Shown in pieces: positions 1-9,494 of a DNA stretch of 64,000 nucleotides. This stretch comes from Marinomonas colpomeniae. Its GTDB lineage: Bacteria > Pseudomonadota > Gammaproteobacteria > Pseudomonadales > Marinomonadaceae. The stretch lies in the NCBI RefSeq assembly GCF_014803385.1, contig NZ_JACYFC010000004.1, positions 310,001-374,000 of the forward strand. The letters are read 5' to 3'. The translations under genes and the position numbers were made by a program. Within the stretch, counting starts at the first letter, position 1. Every line of letters starts with the position of its first letter. Under the pieces are notes generated by a model. That model had not been told where the DNA came from, searched no databases, and was given only the letters and a program-made list of their open reading frames with translations.

Positions 1-773
1 TAACTGACAGACAAAACTGTATTGTCTAGTGTGTTATTTGCTCTGTTACGGCACAACCAGCAAAATAAACCATGACTTAGGGCTAAAATCATTAACGAAG
101 GTAGGTGCATTGAACCCGCAAACGTCAAACTATTTAGTTTAGAAAGAATAGAATAATCAAAAGCTTGAGCTGGATAGATAAAACCAACCATAGCGGCAAT
201 GGAGGCAAAGACAATCAATCCATTAACAGTACCCTCTTTTTTCTTCAATTCAGTATTGCAGGTAATAAGAAGGCTTTCGCTTAATGTTCGTCCACCACTG
301 CCAGATAGAAGTGAAATAGTGCCAACCAGTAAACCAATAGGTAAACACATCCATTTTTTGATGCTAATTACAGGTACGCTTATAAACTTCAATGTCATCA
401 CAATATTAAGTATCGAAACAAGCGCGATCAAAGAAAATGTCACTTTAAAAAGTGAAAAACTAATCAAAGAAAGTAATTGAGCACCAATAATCCCTCCCAT
501 TACGACACCAGGAGCAAAATTAACAAGACGTTGAAAGTCTACCTCACCTCTTTTCATCGATTGAATCCACAAATATAGATGAGCAGGGATGAAAGCAATT
601 AAACAAGTAGACACGACTGGGAGCACCACATCATTAAGAGGCAAGTTAAAAAATGGGAGGAAAAAAAAGAATGCAGGAATGGCAATAAGCGCAGGCGAAA
701 TTTTTATAAGAGTACTAATGGTTCCAGTACCTGCCCCAACAAGTATTAACAAAAAAATCAATTCGCTCGGCAT
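1..773 (-). CDS. TauE/SafE family sulfite/anion exporter-like membrane protein (3' end at the window edge)
   Basis: Reading the minus strand from an ATG at 773 gives about 257 codons with no stop before the window edge; the last two bases (TA on the minus strand) could begin the stop, so the gene may be almost complete. The protein starts MPSELIFLLILVGAGTG and contains several hydrophobic helices with glycine-rich turns such as GVVMGGIIGAQ and SLLSGSGGRTLSES, typical of the TauE/SafE permease family, which exports sulfite, sulfoacetate or related anions across the inner membrane. An in-frame stop at 804-806 limits the start. The substrate cannot be read from sequence. It lies next to cheV but is separated from it by cheV's terminator. 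Confidence 0.75.
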   Translation of the reverse strand, partial: MPSELIFLLILVGAGTGTISTLIKISPALIAIPAFFFFLPFFNLPLNDVVLPVVSTCLIAFIPAHLYLWIQSMKRGEVDFQRLVNFAPGVVMGGIIGAQLLSLISFSLFKVTFSLIALVSILNIVMTLKFISVPVISIKKWMCLPIGLLVGTISLLSGSGGRTLSESLLITCNTELKKKEGTVNGLIVFASIAAMVGFIYPAQAFDYSILSKLNSLTFAGSMHLPSLMILALSHGLFCWLCRNRANNTLDNTVLSVS

Positions 774-828
774 AAGAAAAACATCAATACTATCTAGAGG
801 TCGCTAATGTATGTTTATATCAGCATAA

Positions 829-863
829 GGTTAAAAACAAAAAAGCAGACTGACGCCTGCTTC
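829..863 (-). terminator. Rho-independent terminator after cheV
   Basis: On the minus strand AAGCAG and CTGCTT (857-862 and 843-848) form a short stem, followed by a T-rich tract (complement of the A run 829-844). It sits just downstream of the cheV stop codon. Confidence 0.6.
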
Positions 864-884
864 TCTTATAGATTATTGAGCTGC

Positions 885-1820
885 TTATTCGCGATAGACA
901 ACACTACGCATTCTATCTTGAATTAGTGTAGCAAGTTTGTCTGGTTGGAACTTGGATAGAAAATCATCACAACCAACTTTCTGAACCATGGCCTTGTTAA
1001 AGCTGCCACTTAGAGAGGTATGCAGAACAATGTGCAAGTCTTTAAGTCTGGAATCTTCTCGAATTTCTTTTGTAAGACGATAACCATCCATTTCCGGCAT
1101 TTCAGCATCTGTAATCACCATAAGAAGCTTTTCAGGAACGTTTTCACCTTCAGCAGCCCACTTCTTGAGTCTTTCTAGACCTTTTTTACCGTTAGTTTCT
1201 TCATGAACCTCTATGCCCAGAAAGTCTAATGTGGAACGACACTGAGCACGGGCAACCGAAGAGTCATCGATAATCAATACTTCTAAACCCTTAGCAAGAG
1301 ATAATAGATCTTTATCTATTACATCATCACTAATGTTGCCATCATAAGGTGAAATTTCAGCCAACACTTTTTCCACATCAATAATTTCAACAATACGATC
1401 ATTCACTCTAGTAATTGCCGTTAAATAGTGCTGACGGCCTGCGCCATTTGGCGGTGGTAAAATTTCATTCCAGTTCATATTAATAATACGATCGACATCA
1501 GCAACCATAAAACCTTGAACGGTATTGTTATATTCAGTAACGATCAAGTTAGAAGGTTTAGTTCTGTCTATCGGCTTCATTCCGACAGATTCAGACAAAT
1601 CAATAACAGGAATCGTTCGACCTCTAAAGTGTGTAACACCAGCAACTGATGGGTGTCTATGAGGCATTAAATTCAATCTTGGAAGTTGCACTACCTCTTG
1701 AACTTTAAAAACGTTGATTGCAAACATTTGCATCCCACCAAGGCGGAACATAAGAAGCTCTAAACGATTCTCACCTACCAATTTAGTTCTTTGGTCTACG
1801 GCTTCTAACATGCTTGCCAT
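885..1820 (-). CDS. cheV: Chemotaxis coupling/response-regulator protein CheV
   Basis: CheV couples chemoreceptors to the CheA kinase and carries its own phosphorylatable receiver, usually acting in adaptation. The 311-aa protein has an N-terminal CheW-like domain (about residues 20-160, with GVTHFRGRTIPVIDL) and a C-terminal receiver domain (about 180-305). The receiver shows the acidic pair D185/D186 (LIIDDS), the phosphoacceptor D238 in MVITDAEMPEMDG, and a conserved lysine in the DDFLSKF block. Length matches the family. ATG start at 1820 with GGAG about 8 bases upstream. No other che genes are in the window, so it is a stand-alone copy; it is divergent from the HDOD gene across a 114-bp intergenic region. 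Confidence 0.95.
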   Translation of the reverse strand: MASMLEAVDQRTKLVGENRLELLMFRLGGMQMFAINVFKVQEVVQLPRLNLMPHRHPSVAGVTHFRGRTIPVIDLSESVGMKPIDRTKPSNLIVTEYNNTVQGFMVADVDRIINMNWNEILPPPNGAGRQHYLTAITRVNDRIVEIIDVEKVLAEISPYDGNISDDVIDKDLLSLAKGLEVLIIDDSSVARAQCRSTLDFLGIEVHEETNGKKGLERLKKWAAEGENVPEKLLMVITDAEMPEMDGYRLTKEIREDSRLKDLHIVLHTSLSGSFNKAMVQKVGCDDFLSKFQPDKLATLIQDRMRSVVYRE

Positions 1821-1934
1821 ATAGCTACTCCAAACATTTTCTAATTAATGTATTAATCTATTATAACCATGATATTGCATTCAGCTAAGTGTTACAGTAT
1901 TTTTTTGTGACCAGTCTTCTTCTAAGGATGTTGA

Positions 1935-3122
1935 ATGAAGAACAATGACATACTGTTTTGCCGTGAAACAGTTGTAAATAGCCTCTCTCAAACAATGGCT
2001 TATCATATACTGCACTCAAAAAATGCAGTAATAGATATTGAAAATTCTTTTTTAAGTTCTATTTTTTTTGATGTGGACATTAATGAGATAACACATCAAA
2101 AAACTTTTTTCATTGAAATGAGTATAGAAGAACTAAGCAATTTGCCCCTTCACCAAAATGCTTGCATGATCATTTTTTTAAATACTCAAGCATTATCTGA
2201 GCAAAATCACCTTGATATGTTAAATGACTTACGTCTTCAAGGTTTTCAGTTAGGTATAATAAATCCAGACCCTAAAGTGCTCTCAGATGATTTTTTAAGC
2301 ATATTTTCTTATGTTCTTTTTAGTTTAGATAGCCTGCCTATTAATACTATTATTGAGCACTGCTCCGATTCATTATTAGTACATAAGAACTTGTGGATCA
2401 ATAAAATAGAAACATCAGACCAATTTACTTTAATGAAAGACGGCATACCCAATGCTTATTTTAGTGGCGATTTCATAAAGAAAACAACACTAATAAAAGG
2501 AAAAAAAGTCTTAAATTATAAAACAATTCTTTTTGACTTACTCACAGAACTTAATAACAGCGACACATCCATTCAAGTATTAGCTGCCTGTATAGAACGG
2601 GACCCTGCACTTACTTATCGTATTATAAAATTAACGCATACGAGCATTTATCATAGCCAATTCAACGTTTCGACCGCTCAGAGAGCGGTCGAAATAATAG
2701 GTATAAGAGATTTAATAAAATGGGCTAGCCTAGTAATGCTAGCGAGCATTTCAGGCAAACCTGCCAGCTTGGTTTCAATGGCAATTTCTCGAGCTTTTTT
2801 CTGTCAAAATATTTCTGAGGTTTTATTTCCAAAATCGAATGGAGCTTTTTTAGTAGGCCTTTTCTCTTTCTTACCGAGCTTTTTTGATGAAGACTTACCT
2901 ACTTTATTGAAAGAACTCCCTCTTGATGAAAATATCAAAGCAGCACTGCTAGAATACAGTGGTAATCTAGGAGGTGTTTTAAAAATAGTTGAAGCGTATG
3001 AAGCTGGAAGGTGGGAGAAAATCCCCTTCAAACAACTAGAATACAAAGGCATATCCAAGCAAACACTTAAAGGGCTATATGTGGAAAGTTTTAGACATGC
3101 TCGTGAAGTGAGTTCTTTATGA
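1935..3122 (+). CDS. EAL-HDOD type signalling protein with degenerate EAL half
   Basis: A 395-aa protein. The C-terminal half (about residues 195-385, from NYKTILFDLLTELN through the CIERDPALTYRIIKL and AVEIIGIRDLIKWASL blocks) is a HDOD domain, a HD-like fold without the metal-binding HD pair that is found in regulatory proteins. The N-terminal half begins ILFCRETVVNS and resembles the start of YuxH/CdgJ-type EAL-HDOD proteins (ILFARQPIFD) but shows no EAL motif or metal ligands, so phosphodiesterase activity is not expected. Its TGA overlaps the ATG of tatD by four bases, implying co-translation. It lies opposite cheV; a role in motility or surface behaviour is only a guess from that position. 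Confidence 0.75.
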   Translation: MKNNDILFCRETVVNSLSQTMAYHILHSKNAVIDIENSFLSSIFFDVDINEITHQKTFFIEMSIEELSNLPLHQNACMIIFLNTQALSEQNHLDMLNDLRLQGFQLGIINPDPKVLSDDFLSIFSYVLFSLDSLPINTIIEHCSDSLLVHKNLWINKIETSDQFTLMKDGIPNAYFSGDFIKKTTLIKGKKVLNYKTILFDLLTELNNSDTSIQVLAACIERDPALTYRIIKLTHTSIYHSQFNVSTAQRAVEIIGIRDLIKWASLVMLASISGKPASLVSMAISRAFFCQNISEVLFPKSNGAFLVGLFSFLPSFFDEDLPTLLKELPLDENIKAALLEYSGNLGGVLKIVEAYEAGRWEKIPFKQLEYKGISKQTLKGLYVESFRHAREVSSL

Positions 3123-3901
3123 TAGACATAGGTGTAAATATAAATCACCCTTTTCTTCTTGATGATCTTGATACAACCTTATTAGATATGCGAGGCGCTG
3201 GTGTTAACGGGATGATTTGCATTGCTTCGGATCTAGAAGAAAGTAAGCTTATTTTGCCGTTAAGCCAAAAATACCCGAATATATGGAATACTCTAGGCTG
3301 TCACCCTCATCAAGCAAAAACATGGAGCACAGAGAGTAAGCGTTTATGTTCTTTGCTTATCCAAGCATCAAGACCAATCGCTATTGGAGAAACTGGATTA
3401 GACTTCAATCGAAACTATTCCACGCCAGATGAACAGTATTACGCTTTTAATGAGCAAATAGAATTGGCGTTAGAGTACGAACTCCCTTTGTACTTACATG
3501 AAAGAGACGCTCATGATGAAATGCTTGAAAGATTAAAGGTTCATCCAGAATTAGCTAAAAGATCTGTAATCCATTGCTTTACAGGAAATCAAAAAGAATT
3601 GGAAAACTACCTAGAACTAGGCCTCTATATTGGTATTACTGGCTGGGTATGTGATGAACGTCGTGGTGCAGACTTGCAAGCATCCGTTCCTTACATTCCA
3701 TTAAATAGGCTTTTGTTGGAAACTGATGCACCCTATTTACTACCTAGAAACATTCGCCCTCGTCCTAAAAAAAATCACCCTAAGTATTTACCTTGGGTAG
3801 CGTTGGAAGTCGCTCGACTGAAAGGCATAGCCTCTGAAACATTAAACCAACAAACTAATAAAAACATTGAGTCCTTATTTGGTATTAAAGTAACAGATTG
3901 A
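3119..3901 (+). CDS. tatD: TatD family metal-dependent DNase
   Basis: TatD is a 3'-5' exonuclease/deoxyribonuclease with a TIM-barrel amidohydrolase fold. The 260-aa protein begins MIDIGVNINH, like genuine TatD (MFDIGVN) rather than the YcfH/YjjV paralogues, which start with a HxH motif. Metal ligands are visible: E91 in AIGETGLDF, histidines in YLHERDAHDE and VIHCFTG, and the aspartate in LLLETDAPYLL. Length equals E. coli TatD. No tatABC genes are adjacent. It is the second gene of a two-gene unit and ends about 40 bp from the convergent polB. Confidence 0.93.
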   Translation: MIDIGVNINHPFLLDDLDTTLLDMRGAGVNGMICIASDLEESKLILPLSQKYPNIWNTLGCHPHQAKTWSTESKRLCSLLIQASRPIAIGETGLDFNRNYSTPDEQYYAFNEQIELALEYELPLYLHERDAHDEMLERLKVHPELAKRSVIHCFTGNQKELENYLELGLYIGITGWVCDERRGADLQASVPYIPLNRLLLETDAPYLLPRNIRPRPKKNHPKYLPWVALEVARLKGIASETLNQQTNKNIESLFGIKVTD

Positions 3902-3943
3902 GAGGTTTTTCGGGCTAAAGCCCAAGCATGATTTTAATTCGCT

Positions 3944-6286
3944 TCAAAGCAGAGAAATCTGTTGAGACAGAAGACTGTCCATATCGGTATGAAAGAGCGG
4001 GAGAATACTCTCAGCAATCGGTTCGATTTGCTTCTCGATATAATGCTCATAATCAAGGTTAATAAGATCTGAATTATTTTCATAGGGAATCACACCTGAT
4101 ATTTGATAAAGGTAATAGACACGCTTTCGACCTTTATCAAATTCAGGAGGCTGACCAAGCTCTGCTCGTTTCTGATCCACTAATGCAGCCGCTCTTACAT
4201 GAGGTGGCTTATTCTTAGTATAAGACGCTAAAGGACGGCTAAGTTGCTTACTGTAGACTAAGAGTTCATCATAATCTCCAGACCTAAGCTTTAAAATTGT
4301 TTCTTGTATATAAGTAACTGGGTTCTCATCGTTGAATATTTTTTCGAACAATGTTCGTTGGAATTGTCTAGCGAGCGGTGTCCAGTCGCTTCTAGCCGCT
4401 TCTAACCCTTTAAAAATCAGCTCACCTTTGGATCGCCCAGCATAACGCTTTTTACTGCCTTCTTCTTGTCCACGAATGGTCGGCATGAAGAAACGATCGT
4501 ACACTCGCTCAAACTCTAATTCTAAATGAGACTCTAACTGAGCGTAGTCACTACACCACTCTTGTAAGCATTGATTTATTTCACAGCACAATTTTTCACC
4601 CAATACTTGAGGGTCTGCTAATGGGTCATTCATGGTCACAAATAAAGAATCTGTATCACCATAAATCACTCTCCCTCCTCGTTCTTCAATCCAACCTTTT
4701 GCTCTTGCTAATAGCTCATGGCCTCGCATCGTGATAGAACTAGCAAGCTCTGCGTGATAGAAACGACATACATTAGAGCCCAATACACCATAAAAAGAAT
4801 TCATAATAATTTTAATCGCATAACTCAAAATATCATTGTTTTCTTTTTTTGCTTTTTCTCTAGCATGAGCAAGCTCAGCGATAAGCTCAGGTAATATAGC
4901 ATTCTGTCTATCGAAGTGTGCCCCAAGAAAACCAGGTACTATTGAGCTTGTTTGAGCGCCTTCACCTGATGGTTTATGTGCCGCTGTGACGCGTGCTAAA
5001 GGATCAATGAAAAAAGTTCGAATAATACTTGGGTATAGGCTTTTAAAATCAAACACCAATACGTTTTGATATAAACCTGGAATCGATGACATTACAAAGC
5101 CACCTGGGCTTGCAACAAAATCGTCCTCGCTCCACGCAGGAGCAACCCACCCTGCTTTATGTAATCGTGGTAAATAAAGATTCTCAAAAGATGCAACAGA
5201 GCCACCAGGCTGCTCAAAAGGAATACCCGTTAAGTCAACTCGTGTTTGTTGAAGTTCAATAAGTTTGAGTTTCTCGAAAATACGTAAAACTAAATCACAG
5301 TCTTGTAAGTTATAGGCTACAAACGCATTCAAATCTTCTCTGTGTAGCCTTTCAATTTCTTGCCAACGCTCTACGCCGTGTAATAACTTTCCGTCATCTA
5401 GAATTTCTTTACTGACATTGTTTAAACTGAAAGATTCAAAGTGATAGCCACCCACTCTAAGCAAGGTTATTCCATCCAGAGCAACTCGCCCCGGAATACT
5501 CGCAAAGTATCGACCTTGATTGTCTGATGAGCGGATATTCCAGCTCTCTCCATTGATACCAAAAGCAGGGCGAACTCCCAATGCATGACAACGTTGATCA
5601 ATAAACTGTAAATCAAAGCCAATAAGATTCCAGCCTATAAATATATCGGGTGAATGCATTTTTACATAACGTATGAAAGCTAAAAGAAGGCTCTTCTCAT
5701 CTGAAAAACACTGAATAATATCCGCTTCAACCGGAGAATCAGTAACTACAAAAGCCACACGTTGATCTTTAGCCATAATCCCAATAGACAATAAAGTGTT
5801 GTGTGTTACAGACGTTTCTATATCAAGCGACCAAACATTCCAGTCTGGTTGATAGTCCCCTGCAATGATTCGAGCTTGACTGTAAGTTTGGTTTGACGAA
5901 TCAGGAATACCTATAAACCTTACTGCGCCCCTAATATTTCTTTCCATTAAATAACGGTTGTGGGGTTTAATATCTTCTTCAAAAACAGAGAATCCATTTT
6001 TTTTAACAAAACTGATCATTTGCTTATGAAGAGTAAGGCTTTGGCTTTGTATTAAGGTAACGGGGTTATTATCAAAAGAACAAAACTGAGATACTGAGCA
6101 TTCAACGCCAACCATTTCATTAGGAAGTTCGCTAATCGGTGCATCAGTAAAAAAAACACTAAGCTGCTTATCAGGAAGAACCTTAACGGTACCTTCCTTT
6201 GTTTTAATGAAAAGGCTCATTTCTATATGTCCGGCCATTTCACGAGTATGACGGGTCAAAAGATAACCTTGTTTTTCTACAAACAT
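3944..6286 (-). CDS. polB: DNA polymerase II (B family)
   Basis: Translesion/repair polymerase with 3'-5' proofreading; LexA-regulated in E. coli. The 780-aa length is close to the E. coli enzyme (783). Visible motifs are exonuclease I (WSLDIETS, about residue 150), exonuclease II (IFIGWNLIGFDLQFI), polymerase motif A (DFKSLYPSI), motif B (KIIMNSFYGVLGS) and motif C (YGDTDSL) with the catalytic aspartates. ATG at 6286. I did not see an obvious CTGT-N8-ACAG LexA box immediately upstream, so SOS control here is unproven. It is convergent with tatD and upstream of nothing obviously related. Confidence 0.96.
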   Translation of the reverse strand: MFVEKQGYLLTRHTREMAGHIEMSLFIKTKEGTVKVLPDKQLSVFFTDAPISELPNEMVGVECSVSQFCSFDNNPVTLIQSQSLTLHKQMISFVKKNGFSVFEEDIKPHNRYLMERNIRGAVRFIGIPDSSNQTYSQARIIAGDYQPDWNVWSLDIETSVTHNTLLSIGIMAKDQRVAFVVTDSPVEADIIQCFSDEKSLLLAFIRYVKMHSPDIFIGWNLIGFDLQFIDQRCHALGVRPAFGINGESWNIRSSDNQGRYFASIPGRVALDGITLLRVGGYHFESFSLNNVSKEILDDGKLLHGVERWQEIERLHREDLNAFVAYNLQDCDLVLRIFEKLKLIELQQTRVDLTGIPFEQPGGSVASFENLYLPRLHKAGWVAPAWSEDDFVASPGGFVMSSIPGLYQNVLVFDFKSLYPSIIRTFFIDPLARVTAAHKPSGEGAQTSSIVPGFLGAHFDRQNAILPELIAELAHAREKAKKENNDILSYAIKIIMNSFYGVLGSNVCRFYHAELASSITMRGHELLARAKGWIEERGGRVIYGDTDSLFVTMNDPLADPQVLGEKLCCEINQCLQEWCSDYAQLESHLELEFERVYDRFFMPTIRGQEEGSKKRYAGRSKGELIFKGLEAARSDWTPLARQFQRTLFEKIFNDENPVTYIQETILKLRSGDYDELLVYSKQLSRPLASYTKNKPPHVRAAALVDQKRAELGQPPEFDKGRKRVYYLYQISGVIPYENNSDLINLDYEHYIEKQIEPIAESILPLFHTDMDSLLSQQISLL

Positions 6287-6329
6287 TTAAACAGCCTAGC
6301 GTACATTACCTTATATAAGGTAATAGTGA

Positions 6330-8789
6330 TTAAAGTCCACGCAATAAAAGCATAGGAGGCACTTTTAACACAGTCCTGCTGGCAAATATACCGATAGCGG
6401 ATATAACACAAACACCTATAAGAGGCCCTAATAACCAAAGTAATGGATGAAAACTCGCTTCAGAGTTGAAAACAAACACCTGTAATCCATACAGGCAGGT
6501 TTCTGCGCCAATGGCAGCGATCAACCCTGAGAACAGACCTAGTGCCCCAAACTCAATTAATAGAGCCTGTCTAACCAAAGCACTTCTCGCCCCCAGTACT
6601 CGTAACAATGCCCCTTCTTCTAAACGCTCCTCTAATGTTGATCGTACGCTCGCTAACAAAACTAAAGCCCCAGCACTTAATATACAAAACAAAACCAATT
6701 GAATAGCTTGAGAAAGCTGGCCTATGATAGTTTGTATTTGTTTTAAAACGTCGCCAACATTCAAAATGGATACTGTTGGAAACTGTGACATGGTTTTGTA
6801 GAAAGGCTGTGCATCTGCTTCGCTAATAAATAAACTACTAACAAAATTGGCAGGGTAATTTTGCAGAGCACTTTTTGGCAATATCAGATAAAAATTAGGC
6901 TGCATAGTCCCCCAATCAACCGTCCGAATAGACGTTATTGGCAAGGTCACAATATTGCCACCTATGTTAATGGTTAATTCATCACCAAGAGAAAGGTTCG
7001 CTTCCTTTGCAACATCTTGTTCTACAGAAAGACCTTCTGCATTGAAATCTCCTGATACAAGCTCATTGCCCTGACCTAATGTATCGGACCATGTGAGGTT
7101 GAGCTCACGCTCATACAATTCAGGTTCACCCCTTTCTTCTGGGTAAAGCTCTTGAACAGATGTTTCATTGACTGCCGTCACCCGACCTCTAACCATTGGA
7201 TACCAATCAGAACGTTCAATATTTAAATTATCTGTTTCGTTATTTATTTGATCAATTTGAGTGGATTGAACGTTAAATAAATAGTGGTTTGGGGCGTTTT
7301 CTGGAAGCTGCTGTTGCCAGTCAGCAATTAAGCTGGATTTAACCCCAACCAAAATAAGACCTAGCATGATAATTAATGTGAACACTAAAAGTTGAAACAA
7401 ATTCGGAACCAGTCTTCGGTATAAAGACGCAAGGCCAATTTGCCAACCACTAGTTGCACCTGATGTTAGAGATCGTCCCAATTTAAAAATAGACCAACCA
7501 ATCACAGCCACCAGTAGACTAATTCCTAGAATAGCAACTGTCATAATGCTAGGTAGTAAGAAGCCATTGGTGTAAAGGCACATTAATCCGTACATACCAA
7601 CAAAACCTATCAAATAAACGAATAAGGTATTTTGTTCAATTCTAGCATTTGGTTGCAAAACAGATAATGGCGAAATCTTAATGAGGCGTAACATAAGAGG
7701 AATACAAAATACCAACATAGAAACTAACCCAGTCGAGGCACCTAACCATAAACGACTAATAGATGGCTCTGGCAGCTCGGTCGACATAAGTCCAGCTAGC
7801 AAAGAGGCAATAATTTCCTGCATCCCCCAACCAATAGCTAAACCAATTAATGCACCAGCAACAAAAAGTACAGAAAGTTGCTGAACAAATACTTTGGTTA
7901 GTAATTTCGGTGTGGCTCCAAGCGTTTTCAGAATAGCGACTTGCATTAAGTGTCGTTTCACAAATCTCGCAGAAGCAAGCGCCATAGCAACACCAGACAT
8001 TACTACAGCAAGTGTACCAGCCAGTAATAAAAAGGACTCAGCTCGGCCAATAGTATCTCCTATTCTTTCACCTTGTTGAGTCGGTGTTCGCCAGCGCTGG
8101 CCTTCTTTTAATTGTGGCGTAACCCACTCTTCATACTGAGCAAGCTCATCTCGTGCACCTGCTAACAATAAAGAATAGCGAACACGACTACCAGGAATGA
8201 TCACATTGGTGGATGCAAGGTCGGCTAAATTAATAACAGCACGGGGTGAAATAGCAAAAGCAGAAGTGCTCGAACCAGGATCCCTAACTAAATATTTAGC
8301 AACGCTAAACTCGGCATCACCGACTTCAACAATATCACCAATTTTTATATTCAACAGACTAGCAAGACGTGAAGACACCCAGACTTCACCCGTTTTAGGT
8401 GACTCATTAAAAGCAAAACCTGTACCAAATAATGTATCGTCAACTAGGAAATTGCCTTTCAAAGGATAGTTATCAGTGACTGCGCTCACCTGAGATAACT
8501 GAAGCGCGTCATTAGCAAACATCATAGTAGAGAAAGAAGTTCGTTCTGCTAGTTGTAGACCTAGATCTTGTGCCTTCACCCTCCAATCATTGGAAATACC
8601 TTCATCTGAACGAATCAACCTGTCTGCAGCTAAGAGGTTCGCAGACTCTTGTTCAAAAGACAGTTGTAACCGGTCAATAAACAAACCAATAGAGGTGACT
8701 GTGCTGACCGAAATAATAAGCGCCATTAACAGGGTTACAAGATCCCCACTTCGGATGTCCCTAAGCATTAAACGAAATGTAAAGCTCAT
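6330..8789 (-). CDS. ybbP: YbbP-like ABC transporter permease (FtsX/MacB superfamily)
   Basis: Large inner-membrane permease of 819 aa with the FtsX arrangement doubled: an N-terminal helix (residues 20-40), an extracytoplasmic domain, a three-helix FtsX block (about 250-380), central helices, a second periplasmic domain and a final FtsX block (about 690-810) ending VLKVPPMLLLRGL. Its start overlaps the stop of ybbA by four bases, so the two form an exporter whose ATPase is translationally coupled. In E. coli the ybbAP operon lies divergent from tesA exactly as here; links to lysophospholipid or toxic lipid-like substrates have been suggested for the family, but the substrate is not readable from sequence. 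Confidence 0.9.
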   Translation of the reverse strand: MSFTFRLMLRDIRSGDLVTLLMALIISVSTVTSIGLFIDRLQLSFEQESANLLAADRLIRSDEGISNDWRVKAQDLGLQLAERTSFSTMMFANDALQLSQVSAVTDNYPLKGNFLVDDTLFGTGFAFNESPKTGEVWVSSRLASLLNIKIGDIVEVGDAEFSVAKYLVRDPGSSTSAFAISPRAVINLADLASTNVIIPGSRVRYSLLLAGARDELAQYEEWVTPQLKEGQRWRTPTQQGERIGDTIGRAESFLLLAGTLAVVMSGVAMALASARFVKRHLMQVAILKTLGATPKLLTKVFVQQLSVLFVAGALIGLAIGWGMQEIIASLLAGLMSTELPEPSISRLWLGASTGLVSMLVFCIPLMLRLIKISPLSVLQPNARIEQNTLFVYLIGFVGMYGLMCLYTNGFLLPSIMTVAILGISLLVAVIGWSIFKLGRSLTSGATSGWQIGLASLYRRLVPNLFQLLVFTLIIMLGLILVGVKSSLIADWQQQLPENAPNHYLFNVQSTQIDQINNETDNLNIERSDWYPMVRGRVTAVNETSVQELYPEERGEPELYERELNLTWSDTLGQGNELVSGDFNAEGLSVEQDVAKEANLSLGDELTINIGGNIVTLPITSIRTVDWGTMQPNFYLILPKSALQNYPANFVSSLFISEADAQPFYKTMSQFPTVSILNVGDVLKQIQTIIGQLSQAIQLVLFCILSAGALVLLASVRSTLEERLEEGALLRVLGARSALVRQALLIEFGALGLFSGLIAAIGAETCLYGLQVFVFNSEASFHPLLWLLGPLIGVCVISAIGIFASRTVLKVPPMLLLRGL

Positions 8790-9469
8790 AGTTTGTTTTC
8801 CGTTAAGTGTCCTGCCGACATAATCAATTGACGATCACACATTTTGGCAAGGTCATTATCATGCGTCACCATTACTAATGTCGTGCCTTGAGATCGGTTA
8901 AGATCAAACAACAACTTAATAATAAGGTTACCGTTCTCTTCATCAAGATTCCCTGTAGGCTCGTCAGCAAATAAAATTTTAGGTTGCGAAGCAAAGGCGC
9001 GAGCAATCGCAACGCGTTGTTGCTCACCACCAGACAATTGATTTGGGTAATGGGTCAAGCGATGAGATAAACCAACTTTATCTAAGAGTTCTTTTGCTTT
9101 CTTACGTGCATCTTTATCGCCTTTTAATTCTGCTGGCAGCATGACATTTTCGATAGCCTGAAGACTCGGTAACAAATGAAACGATTGGAAAACAAAACCG
9201 ACATATTGACCACGCATCAACGCTCTTGTTTCTTCATTCTGACTGGAAAATGGTTGATCATATAAAAAAATATCACCCGATGTATTAACATCTAATCCAG
9301 CGAGCAAACCTAACAGTGTTGACTTGCCTGAGCCCGACGAACCAACAATGGCCACTGACTCACTCTCCTGAATTTCCATATTTATTCCTTTCAATATGGT
9401 TAAATTCCCTGTATTTGAAGTCACTGTGTGGGTTAAATTAGTTACTTTAATCGCAGTACTGTTCGCCAT
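8786..9469 (-). CDS. ybbA: YbbA-like ABC transporter ATP-binding protein
   Basis: ATPase of the LolD/MacB/YbbA group, 227 aa. Walker A is GSSGSGKST (about residue 42), the Q-loop lies in [12 protein letters not shown], the ABC signature is [12 protein letters not shown], Walker B is ILFADEPTG, followed by the switch histidine in MVTHD. It powers the adjacent YbbP permease, with which it shares a four-base overlap. Its ATG at 9469 is only 25 bp from the tesA ATG on the other strand, so both promoters must overlap the neighbouring coding sequence or be very compact. Confidence 0.93.
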   Translation of the reverse strand: MANSTAIKVTNLTHTVTSNTGNLTILKGINMEIQESESVAIVGSSGSGKSTLLGLLAGLDVNTSGDIFLYDQPFSSQNEETRALMRGQYVGFVFQSFHLLPSLQAIENVMLPAELKGDKDARKKAKELLDKVGLSHRLTHYPNQLSGGEQQRVAIARAFASQPKILFADEPTGNLDEENGNLIIKLLFDLNRSQGTTLVMVTHDNDLAKMCDRQLIMSAGHLTENKL

Positions 9470-9494
9470 AGTGATTTACTCTAAAAGGTTTTAT

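Noticed and set aside
199-807. Two short plus-strand ORFs at the window start
   Set aside because: They are antisense to the TauE/SafE-like membrane protein, whose reading frame is continuous on the minus strand.
3906-3925. Short GGGCTAAAGCCC hairpin between tatD and polB
   Set aside because: Stem is short and not followed by a T run on either strand, so a terminator cannot be supported.
9396-9494. Longer tesA start inside ybbA
   Set aside because: Overlaps ybbA on the other strand and puts 33 residues before the signal peptide.
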